From contig JAANXI010000124.1 of assembly GCA_018263365.1 (NCBI GenBank), forward strand, positions 1-7,222: a stretch of 7,222 bases of DNA, in the 5' to 3' direction. The notes beneath the pieces were generated by a model. It had not been told where the DNA came from. It was given only the letters and a program-made list of their open reading frames with translations, and made no database searches. Positions 1-6,941 of the stretch are shown here, one piece after another. Position 1 is the stretch's first letter; every line of letters begins with the position of its first letter. Both the position numbers and the translations under genes were made by a program. The DNA is from Fidelibacterota bacterium. Its GTDB lineage: Bacteria; Fidelibacterota; JAANXI01.

Positions 1-816
1 AAAATACCGGTAATCGTCGGCCTCTTCCTTGGTACGCATTCGCTCTGCCCGGTTTTCGGTTTCATTCCAGAGAAGCGTATCCTGCGTCACTGTCCCGCCG
101 GATTCCAATACTTCGGTCTGGCGTTCGATTTCATACTGTAGGGCGCGTTCCACTCCCTTAAAGGAGTTCATGTTTTTCATTTCGGTTTTGGTGCCGAATT
201 TTTCCTGCCCCCCCGGTCGCACAGAAATATTTGCGTCACACCGCAGGCTGCCCTCCTCCATGTTGCAGTCGGAGATACCGAGGTACAACAGCAGCTGCTT
301 CAATTTATTGAGATACGCCCGCGCCTGTTCAGGGGATCGGATATCCGGTTCGCTGACGATTTCGATGAGCGGCACGCCGCATCGGTTAAAGTCAACCCGG
401 GTTCCCTGTCCTCCGGTATGGATGGATTTCCCGGCATCCTCTTCCATGTGGATACGGGTAATTCCGATAGTATTCGTTTCGCCGTCGTCCAGCGAAATAT
501 CGATGGCGCCGTCGTAACAGAGCGGTTCATCATACTGGGAAATCTGGTATCCTTTGGGAAGGTCCGGATAGAAATAATTCTTCCGGGCGAACCGGGAAAA
601 CGGGCGGATAGTGCATCCGGTGGCCAGCCCCGCTTTTATTGCGTACTCAACGGCCTGGCGGTTGAGAACAGGCAGAACGCCAGGCATTCCCAGACAAACC
701 GGACAGGTTTGAGAGTTTGCCTCTCCCCCGTACTCGTAATGACATGAGCAAAAAAGTTTGGTCTCCGTTGCGAGCTGGGCGTGAACTTCTAATCCGATAA
801 CCGGTTCATACGACAT
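1..816 (-). CDS. gatB: Aspartyl/glutamyl-tRNA(Asn/Gln) amidotransferase subunit B, N-terminal 272 residues (partial)
   Basis: The reading frame runs from an ATG at 816 without a stop to the window edge. It begins MSYEPVIGLEVHAQL, the GatB N-terminal signature. A zinc-knuckle pattern follows, with Cys23, Cys25, Cys38 and Cys41 (CSC...CPVCLGMPG), then the conserved stretch RKNYFYPDLPKGYQISQYD and the HMEEDAGKS motif. The visible part ends at DDYRYF, the start of the family's YRYFPEPD motif. GatB is usually about 480 residues, so roughly the last 40 percent lies outside, including the end of the catalytic cradle and the tRNA-binding tail. In the GatCAB complex it phosphorylates and transamidates Glu-tRNA(Gln) or Asp-tRNA(Asn), using ammonia channelled from GatA. 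The start has a modest AGGT Shine-Dalgarno six bases upstream and lies 15 nt after the serA stop, so co-transcription with the serine genes is likely. The truncation is a contig-edge effect, not a mutation. Confidence 0.95.
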   Translation of the reverse strand, partial: MSYEPVIGLEVHAQLATETKLFCSCHYEYGGEANSQTCPVCLGMPGVLPVLNRQAVEYAIKAGLATGCTIRPFSRFARKNYFYPDLPKGYQISQYDEPLCYDGAIDISLDDGETNTIGITRIHMEEDAGKSIHTGGQGTRVDFNRCGVPLIEIVSEPDIRSPEQARAYLNKLKQLLLYLGISDCNMEEGSLRCDANISVRPGGQEKFGTKTEMKNMNSFKGVERALQYEIERQTEVLESGGTVTQDTLLWNETENRAERMRTKEEADDYRYF

Positions 817-831
817 AAAAATACCTATGCG

Positions 832-2421
832 TTATTCGGGTGGAAAATTGACCTGCTGCACATTGAGAATATTTTGCTCCTGTTCCAGAGATGCAAGGTC
901 TTCCTGGGTGAGCGGCCCGTCCAGATTCACCATTGCGAGCGCCGCGTTTCCCTCCTCCTGCCGGCCGAGCCGGTATTCGGCAATATTGATATTCCGGGAA
1001 CCGAGGAAGGAGCCGACGTTACCTATCACGCCGGGGACATCATTATTGCGAATCATCAATACTGTCCCCACAGGCCGCGCATCCATGTGGTATTCATCGA
1101 TGCGGACAATACGCGGATGTTCCTTTCCGAACAGCGAGCCGGAGGCCCGTTTCTCTCCATCATCAGTAACTACGGTCACTTCGATAAGATTGGTATAGCC
1201 GGAATCATCGTATTCGTAGGATTCCTGAATCCTGATATTCCGCTGGCGCGCCAGGAGCGCCGCATTCATGAGGTTGACCTTGTCCCCGCTGACCGGGCCA
1301 AGCAGCCCCTTTAACACTCCCAGTGAGATGGGTTTAATATCATCGAATTCGCCGCTTACCCGGATATAAACCTCTTTGACCGGGCCGCTGGCGCGTGCAA
1401 TCTGCAACAGTCCCAGTCGCTCGCCAAGATCAACATACGGCTCCATCTGCCTTAATTTACCGTAATCGGCGAACGGAATGTTCACCGCGTTCTTCACCTT
1501 TTCGTGCAGTAAAAAATCCCGCACCTGTTTGCAGATATCCAGTGCGACGTTCTCCTTGGCTTCTCTGGTGGAGGCGCCAAGGTGCGGAGTTAACACGGCA
1601 TTGTCGAATTCCAGGAAAGGGTGGTCCGGATCTAAAGGCTCCTTTGCAAATACATCGAAGCCGATAGCGCCGATTTTACCTGAGCGCAGTCCTTCGGCCA
1701 CTGCCTCTTCATTGTACACCCCGCCCCGCGCGCAATTCACCAATATGACTTCGTCCTTCATTTTAGCAATAGCTTCAGCATCAATCAGATTCCTCGTCTG
1801 TTCGTTGATTGGTACATGGGCGGTTAACACATCCGCATGAGCAAAGATATCATCCAGACTTGTTTTATTGATATTCAGCGTATCAAACTGCTCATCGGAG
1901 AGATACGGATCATACCCAAGGATTTCCATATCGAAACTGGCAGCCCGTTTGGCAACGCCTTGCCCAATTCTTCCCAAACCAATAATCCCCAGCGTTTTGT
2001 CCCGGAGCTCCCGGCCAAGGAATTTTTCGCGATCCCAGCGACCTTCTTTCAGCGCCTCGTGTGCGGGAGCGATTTTCCGCGCCGCCGCCAGCATCAGTGC
2101 CATGGTCTGTTCGGTAGCCGCATTGGTATTTCCGGTCGGGGTATTCATCACAATAACCCCGCGAAGTGTGGCCGTATCCAGATTGACATTGTCCACGCCA
2201 ACGCCGGCCCGGCCAATCACCCGAAGATTATCGGCCCGTGTCAGCAATTCGTTCCCGACTTTCGTACCACTCCGGATAATCCAGCCGTGGATGCCCCCCA
2301 CCACTTCCAGATAATCTTTGACAGTTGAATCCGGCTGGTAAATGACTTCAATCTCACCGGTTTCTTTCAGCAGATCAATCCCCTGTTCATCAATTGCATC
2401 GGAAATAAGTACTTTATACAT
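832..2421 (-). CDS. serA: D-3-phosphoglycerate dehydrogenase, long (type 1) form with ACT domain
   Basis: This 529-residue protein catalyses the NAD-dependent oxidation of 3-phosphoglycerate to 3-phosphohydroxypyruvate, the first step of serine synthesis, in the cytosol. The order of parts is the classic one: a substrate-binding half (RAGVGVDNV at 71-79, NTPTGNTNAATE at 93-104), a Rossmann domain with GLGRIG at 148-153 and the acidic NAD-ribose residue Asp171, then the catalytic trio Arg232 (NCARGG), Glu261 (AKEP) and His280 (TPHLGAST). An intervening (ASB) domain covers about 320-450, and a C-terminal ACT domain, beginning around GTVLMIRNNDVPGVIG, covers about 452-529. The length fits the type-1 family (about 525-530 residues). 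In some relatives the ACT domain carries serine feedback inhibition; whether it does here cannot be read from the sequence. The ATG start is supported by AGGA five bases upstream. It follows the aminotransferase gene by 44 nt and precedes gatB by 15 nt. Confidence 0.97.
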   Translation of the reverse strand: MYKVLISDAIDEQGIDLLKETGEIEVIYQPDSTVKDYLEVVGGIHGWIIRSGTKVGNELLTRADNLRVIGRAGVGVDNVNLDTATLRGVIVMNTPTGNTNAATEQTMALMLAAARKIAPAHEALKEGRWDREKFLGRELRDKTLGIIGLGRIGQGVAKRAASFDMEILGYDPYLSDEQFDTLNINKTSLDDIFAHADVLTAHVPINEQTRNLIDAEAIAKMKDEVILVNCARGGVYNEEAVAEGLRSGKIGAIGFDVFAKEPLDPDHPFLEFDNAVLTPHLGASTREAKENVALDICKQVRDFLLHEKVKNAVNIPFADYGKLRQMEPYVDLGERLGLLQIARASGPVKEVYIRVSGEFDDIKPISLGVLKGLLGPVSGDKVNLMNAALLARQRNIRIQESYEYDDSGYTNLIEVTVVTDDGEKRASGSLFGKEHPRIVRIDEYHMDARPVGTVLMIRNNDVPGVIGNVGSFLGSRNINIAEYRLGRQEEGNAALAMVNLDGPLTQEDLASLEQEQNILNVQQVNFPPE

Positions 2422-2465
2422 GCTTTTCCTGTCTTTCGGATTCGCTCATTGCTCTCGGCTACTTA

Positions 2466-3536
2466 TTACGCCAAAATTTCATCGAGTTGTCCAAGTAATT
2501 CTTCCAAATCGTCGGGTTGGGTATCCGCCATGTGGGCGATCCGGAACGTTTTGCCCTTCAGCGGACCGTATCCGTTGGAAATGCGAAATCCGCGTTCCAA
2601 TAATTGGCTGGACAATTCAGCGATATCGACATCCAGAGTGTTTTCGATACATGTAAGCGTATGCGATTGATACGGCTCCTCAGCAAAGATGTCAAATCCG
2701 TGGTTCAGTGCCCATTCTCTGGTACGGGCGGCCATGGATTTGTGGCGATCAAACCGATTCAGCAATCCTTCATCGCCAATCCGGTCAAGCTGTCGCTGGA
2801 GACCGTACATGTGTGGTAGGGATGGCGTGGACGGCGTTTGCCCGCGCTGATGGTATTTCTCGAAGACTTCGAAATCGAAATAATATCCCTTGTTTGGCTG
2901 GTCTTTCGACCGCTCCAGGGCACGGTCGGAGATGCTCATCACAGCAAATCCCGGCGGCAAGCCCCACGCCTTCTGGACGCTCGCCAGCGCGATGTCGATA
3001 CCCCAATCGTCCACCGGAATGTTCACGCCACTCATGGAACTGACCGTATCCACCAAAATCAGCGCATCTGAGTTGTCTCTGATTACCTCTGTAATTCCCT
3101 TCAGCGGATTCATGACGCCGGTCGAGGTCTCGTTATGTACGATGGTTACCACATCGTAGTCCGCCTCGTCGAGTGCCATTTCGACGTGTTCGGGGTTTAT
3201 CGCATCCCCCCATTCTATGCCGACCGCATCGGATTTGAAACCGCAGGCATCGGTGATATGGTGCCAGCGCAGACTAAACGCACCACACACAAGATTGAGG
3301 CAGCGGTTTTTCACCGTGTTGCGCACGGCCGCTTCCATCAGCCCGGTGGCGGAACTGGTGCTCAGGTAAACGCGATTTTCGGTCTGCAGGACGGTCTGGA
3401 CGCCGGCAACCACCTCTTGATATAATGCAGAAAATTCCGGTGTGCGATGGCCGATCATGGGCTGGTTCATGGCATCCAGAATTTCCGGGCGAACAGTCAC
3501 TGGCCCGGGGATGAACAGTTTTGGCGGGGTTTGCAT
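2466..3536 (-). CDS. Class-V PLP aminotransferase (alanine-glyoxylate/serine-pyruvate type), likely the phosphoserine transaminase of this operon
   Basis: The protein has 356 residues from the ATG at 3536. The N-terminus (KLFIPGPVTVRPEILDAMNQPMIGHR, shown in pieces as PGPV and GHR motifs) is typical of the AGT/SPT branch of class-V aminotransferases. Asp163 in LVDTVSSMSG should contact the PLP ring nitrogen. Lys189 in ASVQKAWGLPPG is the predicted Schiff-base lysine. Arg332 in TFRIAHM should bind the substrate carboxylate. Position between serB-like and serA genes suggests that it converts 3-phosphohydroxypyruvate plus glutamate to phosphoserine, as AGT-like enzymes do in some bacteria and archaea that lack classical SerC. 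Alanine-glyoxylate or serine-glyoxylate exchange remains possible from sequence alone. An upstream in-frame GTG at 3548 would add four residues, but GAGGA sits five bases before the ATG and nothing similar precedes the GTG. The gene ends with tandem TAA TAA stops. Confidence 0.92.
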   Translation of the reverse strand: MQTPPKLFIPGPVTVRPEILDAMNQPMIGHRTPEFSALYQEVVAGVQTVLQTENRVYLSTSSATGLMEAAVRNTVKNRCLNLVCGAFSLRWHHITDACGFKSDAVGIEWGDAINPEHVEMALDEADYDVVTIVHNETSTGVMNPLKGITEVIRDNSDALILVDTVSSMSGVNIPVDDWGIDIALASVQKAWGLPPGFAVMSISDRALERSKDQPNKGYYFDFEVFEKYHQRGQTPSTPSLPHMYGLQRQLDRIGDEGLLNRFDRHKSMAARTREWALNHGFDIFAEEPYQSHTLTCIENTLDVDIAELSSQLLERGFRISNGYGPLKGKTFRIAHMADTQPDDLEELLGQLDEILA

Positions 3537-3541
3537 GAGTG

Positions 3542-3546
3542 TCCTC
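3542..3546 (-). promoter_or_regulatory. Shine-Dalgarno GAGGA deciding the aminotransferase start
   Basis: On the minus strand GAGGA lies five bases before the ATG at 3536, a normal spacing. It overlaps the region just inside an alternative GTG start at 3548, which has no purine-rich element upstream. This favours the shorter, 356-residue protein. Confidence 0.7.
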
Positions 3547-3578
3547 ACTCGATAATGGGTTAAAATTCGTCTGCGCTT

Positions 3579-4256
3579 TTAATGGGTCACAGATTCCAGC
3601 TCGTCGGCTGTCAGGATGTGTGGCAGCAGCGCCTGAAAATCCGGGTCTTTCACGTACAGTGGCGCCGCGTCTTCGATGGGTGGCCGGTATTCTGCGCCGC
3701 CAAATCCGATGAACTGATCCACCATGTCCTGTGCAGCAAGATCGTTGGTGCCATCGCCGATAAACGCCATCGGTTTGTCCGGCCCGATATTGCGGATAAT
3801 CTGGCTTTTGCCGTTGGGACTGACCAGCACCGAATCCCGGTCAAAACCGATATAGTCGCCATCCAGATTAAAATAAACATCCACCGCATGAATGCGCTCG
3901 GCCGGAATTCCAAGGTAGTCTCCCACTGGCAGGATGGCCTTGCGGATGCCACCACTAATAATATACAGGGTTTTCCCAAGATTTCGTAAGGTTGCGATAG
4001 TTTTTTCCACTCCTGGAACCAGTGCGTTTTTATAGGCCTGTGCGAGGGTTGCAAGGTCGTCTCGCCGTGGTTGGATCAGCTCCAGCCGCTTCTCATACAT
4101 TTCCGGCGTGATGGAGAAGGTGTTCATGGCCTTGCTGGTCAAATCGGCCACGGCATCATGCACGTCATGCAGTTCAGCAAGATAATCCACACCCTCCAGC
4201 GCTGTGAGCGTGCTGTCACAATCAAAAATAATGCTCTGAAATTGTGTCGCATTCAT
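3579..4256 (-). CDS. serB: HAD-superfamily phosphatase, phosphoserine phosphatase (SerB-like)
   Basis: From the ATG at 4256 the product has 225 residues and belongs to the HAD-IB group. Motif I is DCDST, with nucleophile Asp12 and acid/base Asp14. Motif II is ISGG, with Ser101. Lys150 (PNGKS) fits motif III. Motif IV is GDGTND, with Asp168 and Asp172 as magnesium ligands. A helical C1 cap lies between motifs I and II; Glu21 (ALEG) and Arg57 (YEKRLELI) match the residues that hold phosphoserine in known SerB enzymes. The predicted reaction is phosphoserine to serine plus phosphate, the last step of the pathway whose other two enzymes follow directly. The frame stays open for 49 more codons to an ATG at 4403, but that part is basic, has no HAD homology, and would precede motif I by an unusual distance. 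The AGGA before the chosen start is only three bases away, so the start is less certain than the function. A related HAD-IB activity, such as ThrH-like, cannot be excluded. Confidence 0.87.
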   Translation of the reverse strand: MNATQFQSIIFDCDSTLTALEGVDYLAELHDVHDAVADLTSKAMNTFSITPEMYEKRLELIQPRRDDLATLAQAYKNALVPGVEKTIATLRNLGKTLYIISGGIRKAILPVGDYLGIPAERIHAVDVYFNLDGDYIGFDRDSVLVSPNGKSQIIRNIGPDKPMAFIGDGTNDLAAQDMVDQFIGFGGAEYRPPIEDAAPLYVKDPDFQALLPHILTADELESVTH

Positions 4257-4444
4257 AAATCCTGAGAATTTATTTTCGGTACGTACAAATTGCAACTGCC
4301 ATTCAATTTCTTTGGCGAAAAATTTCCTGCAATACGAAATAAATGCGTTCTTTTCCCTGGCAGCACCGGTTTTCCTGCCAAATAACCAATTAGTACTTTT
4401 CATGGCAGCTGTTCTGTTGTATAATTCTGAACAATTTTAGTCAC
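4257..4444. promoter_or_regulatory. Divergent intergenic region between the serine operon and the peptidoglycan genes
   Basis: These 188 nt separate the leftward serB start from the rightward transpeptidase start and are AT-rich compared with the genes. Both transcription units must be driven from here unless the leftward frame starts at 4403. I see no riboswitch or T-box pattern. A short inverted repeat, TGGCAG at 4358-4363 and CTGCCA at 4375-4380, could be an operator half-site pair, but it is too short to be compelling. Confidence 0.5.
4397..4425 (+). promoter_or_regulatory. Candidate sigma70-type promoter for the L,D-transpeptidase gene
   Basis: A perfect TATAAT at 4420-4425 is preceded, with a 17-base spacer, by TTTTCA at 4397-4402, which matches four of six bases of the -35 consensus. 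Transcription would start near 4432, giving a very short leader to the ATG at 4445 or 28 nt or so to the ATG at 4460. The perfect -10 box in the right place is the main support. Lineages with a different -10/-35 code would not use it. Confidence 0.4.
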
Positions 4445-5215
4445 ATGAAATTACGGAACATGAGCAATTCGTTTATGAGTACTTACACGCATGTGCAGTC
4501 GCTGGTTGTTTTGCTGGTTGTGGTTCTGTTGTCATCGATTCCGGTTTTTGCCGAGCCGATCTGGTTTCCGGCCCTGTTTAATCTATCCGCCGATTCCACG
4601 GAAAATATTCTGTTGGTCAATAAAGCTGATCAGGAACTGTACATCCTGAAAAGTCGTCGTCCCGGAGACCTGGAAGTCCTGAAAAAGTACCGGGTGACTA
4701 CTGGGCGGGTGGACGGGAATAAAGAGGTGGAAGGCGATTTGAAAACGCCCGAAGGCATTTACCGGATTGTGAAGTTGCTCCCGGGTGAAAACCTGGTGCC
4801 CAAATACGGTCCCATGGTGTTTGTGCTGAATTATCCCAATTTTGTGGATCGAAAATTGGGTCGCACCGGCGGCGGTATCTGGATTCATGGCCGGGATGAA
4901 GAGATTCGCGATTATTTGACGGAGGGCTGCGTCTCCATGAACAATCGGAATTTACGAAACCTGGAATCGAGAATCCGCATCAATAGCACACAGGTGATTA
5001 TCGATGAGACGCTGGACTTGCTGAGCGAATCCGAATATGAGCAAAGCGCCAATCAATGGAATACGCAGTTAAACACCTGGGCCAATGCCTGGGAGCGCGG
5101 CGATTTGGACACGTATTTTGGCTATTATTCCTTGGCGGCATCCAGGGGGACGAGTCCGGCGGGTTCATGTCCGCAGATCTGTACCCGAATCTGGTGTTGG
5201 AGCGTGGTAATCTGA
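4445..5215 (+). CDS. Exported L,D-transpeptidase-fold (YkuD) protein, Csd6/Pgp2-like, C-terminus disrupted
   Basis: The N-terminus carries a Sec signal: a hydrophobic run at about residues 17-35 ends in PVFA, with likely cleavage before Glu37, so the enzyme acts outside the inner membrane. The YkuD domain spans about 54-187. Its active site is visible as GIWIHG with His148 and TEGCVSMNN with nucleophile Cys162. A helical linker leads to WANAWERGDLDTYFGYYS (212-229), which looks like the first helix of the NTF2-like domain found at the C-terminus of Csd6-type proteins. After Ser229 (base 5131) the residues make no sense for that domain, and the frame stops at 5215, overlapping the next gene. 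About 90-100 residues therefore seem to be missing. Relatives in Helicobacter and Campylobacter act as L,D-carboxypeptidases that cut the stem tetrapeptide to a tripeptide; others make 3-3 crosslinks. No clear ribosome site precedes the ATG at 4445, and ATGs at 4460 or 4475 are also possible starts. All keep the signal peptide. Confidence 0.88.
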   Translation: MKLRNMSNSFMSTYTHVQSLVVLLVVVLLSSIPVFAEPIWFPALFNLSADSTENILLVNKADQELYILKSRRPGDLEVLKKYRVTTGRVDGNKEVEGDLKTPEGIYRIVKLLPGENLVPKYGPMVFVLNYPNFVDRKLGRTGGGIWIHGRDEEIRDYLTEGCVSMNNRNLRNLESRIRINSTQVIIDETLDLLSESEYEQSANQWNTQLNTWANAWERGDLDTYFGYYSLAASRGTSPAGSCPQICTRIWCWSVVI

Positions 5216-6390
5216 TTGTCGTCCCGCGTGCCAATTTCAAATCGATTATCCATTACAGCCGCGGCGTGAATGGCGATATGAACCGGCGCTTTGATCACGA
5301 TGCACCAGAGGATATTGACGACGAGATTGTTGAAATCATTAAGGGATTGATGGCACAGGCAGATATTTTTCTGAATCTGCATGATGGCTGGGGATTTTAT
5401 CGGCCAGAGTATGTGGACAAGATGCATAATCCGCATCGGTTCGGGCAGTCAATCATTGCGGATGCCTCCATTTATGCAACTGACGGCGATACCATTGCCC
5501 TGGCACAGATGGCCCATCAGGTTATTGAGCGGATGAACCGGAAAATCTCGGTTGATGAACATAAATATCACTTCATGAACACTCAAACCCATGATCCTGA
5601 AACCGAATTCCCGGAGCAGGCAAAATCTGCGACCTACTTTGCATTAACGAACTATGGCATCCCGGCGTTTGGCATTGAATCTTCAAAAAATCTTTCCACG
5701 CTGGAGATGAAAATTCGCTACCATAATTACGCCATCAATGAATTTCTTGCGCTGATGAACATCGAGCCGGAACATCCTGCCATTTTATATGAACCGCCGC
5801 ATCTGATTTACATGCTCATTTCCATCAATGACGGCCATCCACAGATGATTGACGAAGGTAAATCCATTCAGGTGACGCCGGGCGATGCTATCAAAGTGAC
5901 GCACATTGAGTCTAATTATCCGCGCGGCCTCAGCTGCGATGTTCGCGGGCTGGGCACGGAAAATGACTTTGATTGCACCATCCGCGTGTACAGTCCGACG
6001 AGTATCATCGCGCGGAAAGACAATACCACCATCGGTACCATCAATGTGACCGTGGAGCCGGTAAATTATGAGTTGATGACATACATCTTTGAGGTAAACG
6101 GCCAACGGAAATCGGTGCTGGACAATCAAAAACTGAAAGTCCATCGCGGCGATAAAATCAAAATTGTGGACGTAGTTTTCGAAAATGCATCTGGCTCGGA
6201 ATTTGAGGTCAACCTGAAGGGATTTGTGCCGCCGACGGATTATAATTCAGGCGAGGACAGGAATTTCGTTATCGATACCTCGCAGCTCACCTGGAATAAA
6301 TACTCTGTCAACGGCCGGGGCATCTTGTGGCCAATTGTTGTGTCCAAAGGAGATTATGAAGTCTCCCGGGCGTTTATTGAGTTGGAATAA
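5056..6390 (+). CDS. M99-family zinc D,L-carboxypeptidase, Csd4/Pgp1-like, N-terminus missing
   Basis: The open frame encodes 444 residues, but only the part from about Leu23 (base 5122) onward looks like protein of this family; the first 22 residues are out-of-frame translation of the upstream gene. The catalytic domain shows GGIQGDESGG with Gln30 and Glu33, and LHDGWGFYRP with His109. This gives the Gln-Glu-His zinc set that distinguishes M99 (Helicobacter Csd4: Gln46, Glu49, His128) from the His-Glu-His of ordinary M14 enzymes. GDMNRRF (73-79) should hold the substrate. Glu198 in GIESSKNL fits the general base (Csd4 Glu222). Spacings agree with Csd4 (79 versus 82 and 168 versus 176 residues). 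Residues about 230-444 form the beta-rich accessory domains of the family. Csd4 removes meso-diaminopimelate from muramyl tripeptides in the periplasm. This frame has no signal peptide and lacks about 40 N-terminal residues, so as it stands it would not be exported. An internal ATG at 5167 lies after the zinc motif and cannot start a working enzyme. Confidence 0.85.
   Translation: MEYAVKHLGQCLGARRFGHVFWLLFLGGIQGDESGGFMSADLYPNLVLERGNLIVVPRANFKSIIHYSRGVNGDMNRRFDHDAPEDIDDEIVEIIKGLMAQADIFLNLHDGWGFYRPEYVDKMHNPHRFGQSIIADASIYATDGDTIALAQMAHQVIERMNRKISVDEHKYHFMNTQTHDPETEFPEQAKSATYFALTNYGIPAFGIESSKNLSTLEMKIRYHNYAINEFLALMNIEPEHPAILYEPPHLIYMLISINDGHPQMIDEGKSIQVTPGDAIKVTHIESNYPRGLSCDVRGLGTENDFDCTIRVYSPTSIIARKDNTTIGTINVTVEPVNYELMTYIFEVNGQRKSVLDNQKLKVHRGDKIKIVDVVFENASGSEFEVNLKGFVPPTDYNSGEDRNFVIDTSQLTWNKYSVNGRGILWPIVVSKGDYEVSRAFIELE
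5122..5140 (+). other. Out-of-frame junction joining the transpeptidase to the M99 carboxypeptidase
   Basis: Up to base 5131 frame 2 reads as NTF2-like helix (DTYFGYYS). From base 5122 frame 1 reads as the strand leading to the M99 zinc site (LLFLGGIQGDE). The two homologies overlap by about 10 bases in different frames. The rest of the NTF2-like domain, any spacer, and the start of the carboxypeptidase (signal peptide and first strands) are absent, about 400 nt by comparison with family lengths. I infer a deletion with a short shared sequence at its ends, or an assembly collapse. Confidence 0.7.
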
Positions 6391-6486
6391 TTTCAGATAC
6401 TCACTTTTGGGTGTTCTAGTTCTCCAGTATTTCCGCGAAAGCAGTCTGGAGAGTGGATTCCCAAACGACCTCGCTCTCGGTTATGC

Positions 6487-6499
6487 TCCTTCGCAAGGA
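6487..6499. repeat. Short palindrome TCCTT-CGC-AAGGA
   Basis: This is a perfect 5-bp stem with a three-base loop, directly followed by TTGAGATGAAT. The trailing TTGAGATGA recurs at about 6735-6743 (CTTGAGATGACA), which suggests two decayed copies of one repeat family. It is too weak for a terminator. Confidence 0.4.
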
Positions 6500-6800
6500 T
6501 TGAGATGAATCAAGAAAAAGGAGCTGAACCGGGACGTCTATAATTTCTTAATCTTTCTCTTGTCTACGACTCGGTTCTCCAGAGTTGAATAGTTGGTAGT
6601 TACTCGGACTGCACGCTGCCAGAGCCCTTCTTGTGATTCCGACCGAGTCTGGTGTGGAGATAATCGGAGAAATTTTTATGACTGTGCGTTATCCAATGAG
6701 ATCTCTGGACTCTACCCTTCACAACAGGGCATCGCTTGAGATGACAGGTCTGGAAATTTTGTTCAACCCCTCTGAAGTTGTTCTCATCTGCCTTTCACAC

Positions 6801-6820
6801 CCCCGGAATTTATTCCTGGG
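6801..6820. repeat. Imperfect palindrome around CCCCGGAAT/ATTCCTGGG
   Basis: Bases 6801-6809 pair with 6812-6820 with a single mismatch (C opposite T). It resembles the CCCCGGAAT...ATTCCGGGG hairpins found in dispersed intergenic repeats. It lacks a T-run, so it is unlikely to be an intrinsic terminator. Confidence 0.45.
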
Positions 6821-6918
6821 AACAAGGAGCACAAAAATTGTATGAGACCCGCCAGAGACGACTGACAAAGCAGGTACTTCCAAGTGCCATTTCATCTAAC
6901 AGCAGCCTCACCCTCGGT

Positions 6919-6941
6919 CCCTCTTCTTCGTAAGGAGAGGG
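6919..6941. repeat. Palindrome CCCTCTTCTT-CGT-AAGGAGAGGG
   Basis: A 10-bp stem with one wobble pair and a three-base loop, preceded by CCTCACCCTCGGT. The pattern of a CCCTCTCC/GGAGAGGG arm next to CACCCTCGGT looks like a REP- or MITE-like intergenic repeat. It has no flanking T-run and no gene immediately beside it. Confidence 0.5.

Noticed and set aside
29..747. Plus-strand frames of 162 and 109 codons opposite gatB
   Set aside because: They are antisense shadows of a clearly coding gatB frame, with no recognisable motifs.
832..2328. Several plus-strand frames of 90-163 codons opposite serA
   Set aside because: They lie entirely opposite a full-length serA with all its catalytic residues, and their compositions are typical of antisense translation.
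4267..4295. TTGCAA-17-TAAATT as a promoter for the serine operon on the minus strand
   Set aside because: Each box matches only four of six bases, and the predicted start would leave a leader of about four bases before the ATG at 4256.
4257..4403. 49-codon N-terminal extension of the serB-like frame (ATG at 4403)
   Set aside because: It has no HAD homology, would put motif I at residue 61, has no ribosome site, and lies across the candidate promoter region for the rightward gene.
5143..5145. Inactivating His-to-Gln change in an M14 zinc site
   Set aside because: The Gln is the normal ligand in the M99/Csd4 family, and all other active-site residues are present.
5122..5149. Programmed -1 frameshift making a transpeptidase-carboxypeptidase fusion
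   Set aside because: There is no slippery heptamer at the junction, and the G-run at 5145-5149 lies after the frame change. A simple frameshift would not explain the missing domain and N-terminus.
6633..6845. 70-codon plus-strand frame
   Set aside because: It has no ribosome site, it covers repeat-like sequence, and its translation shows no domain or signal features.
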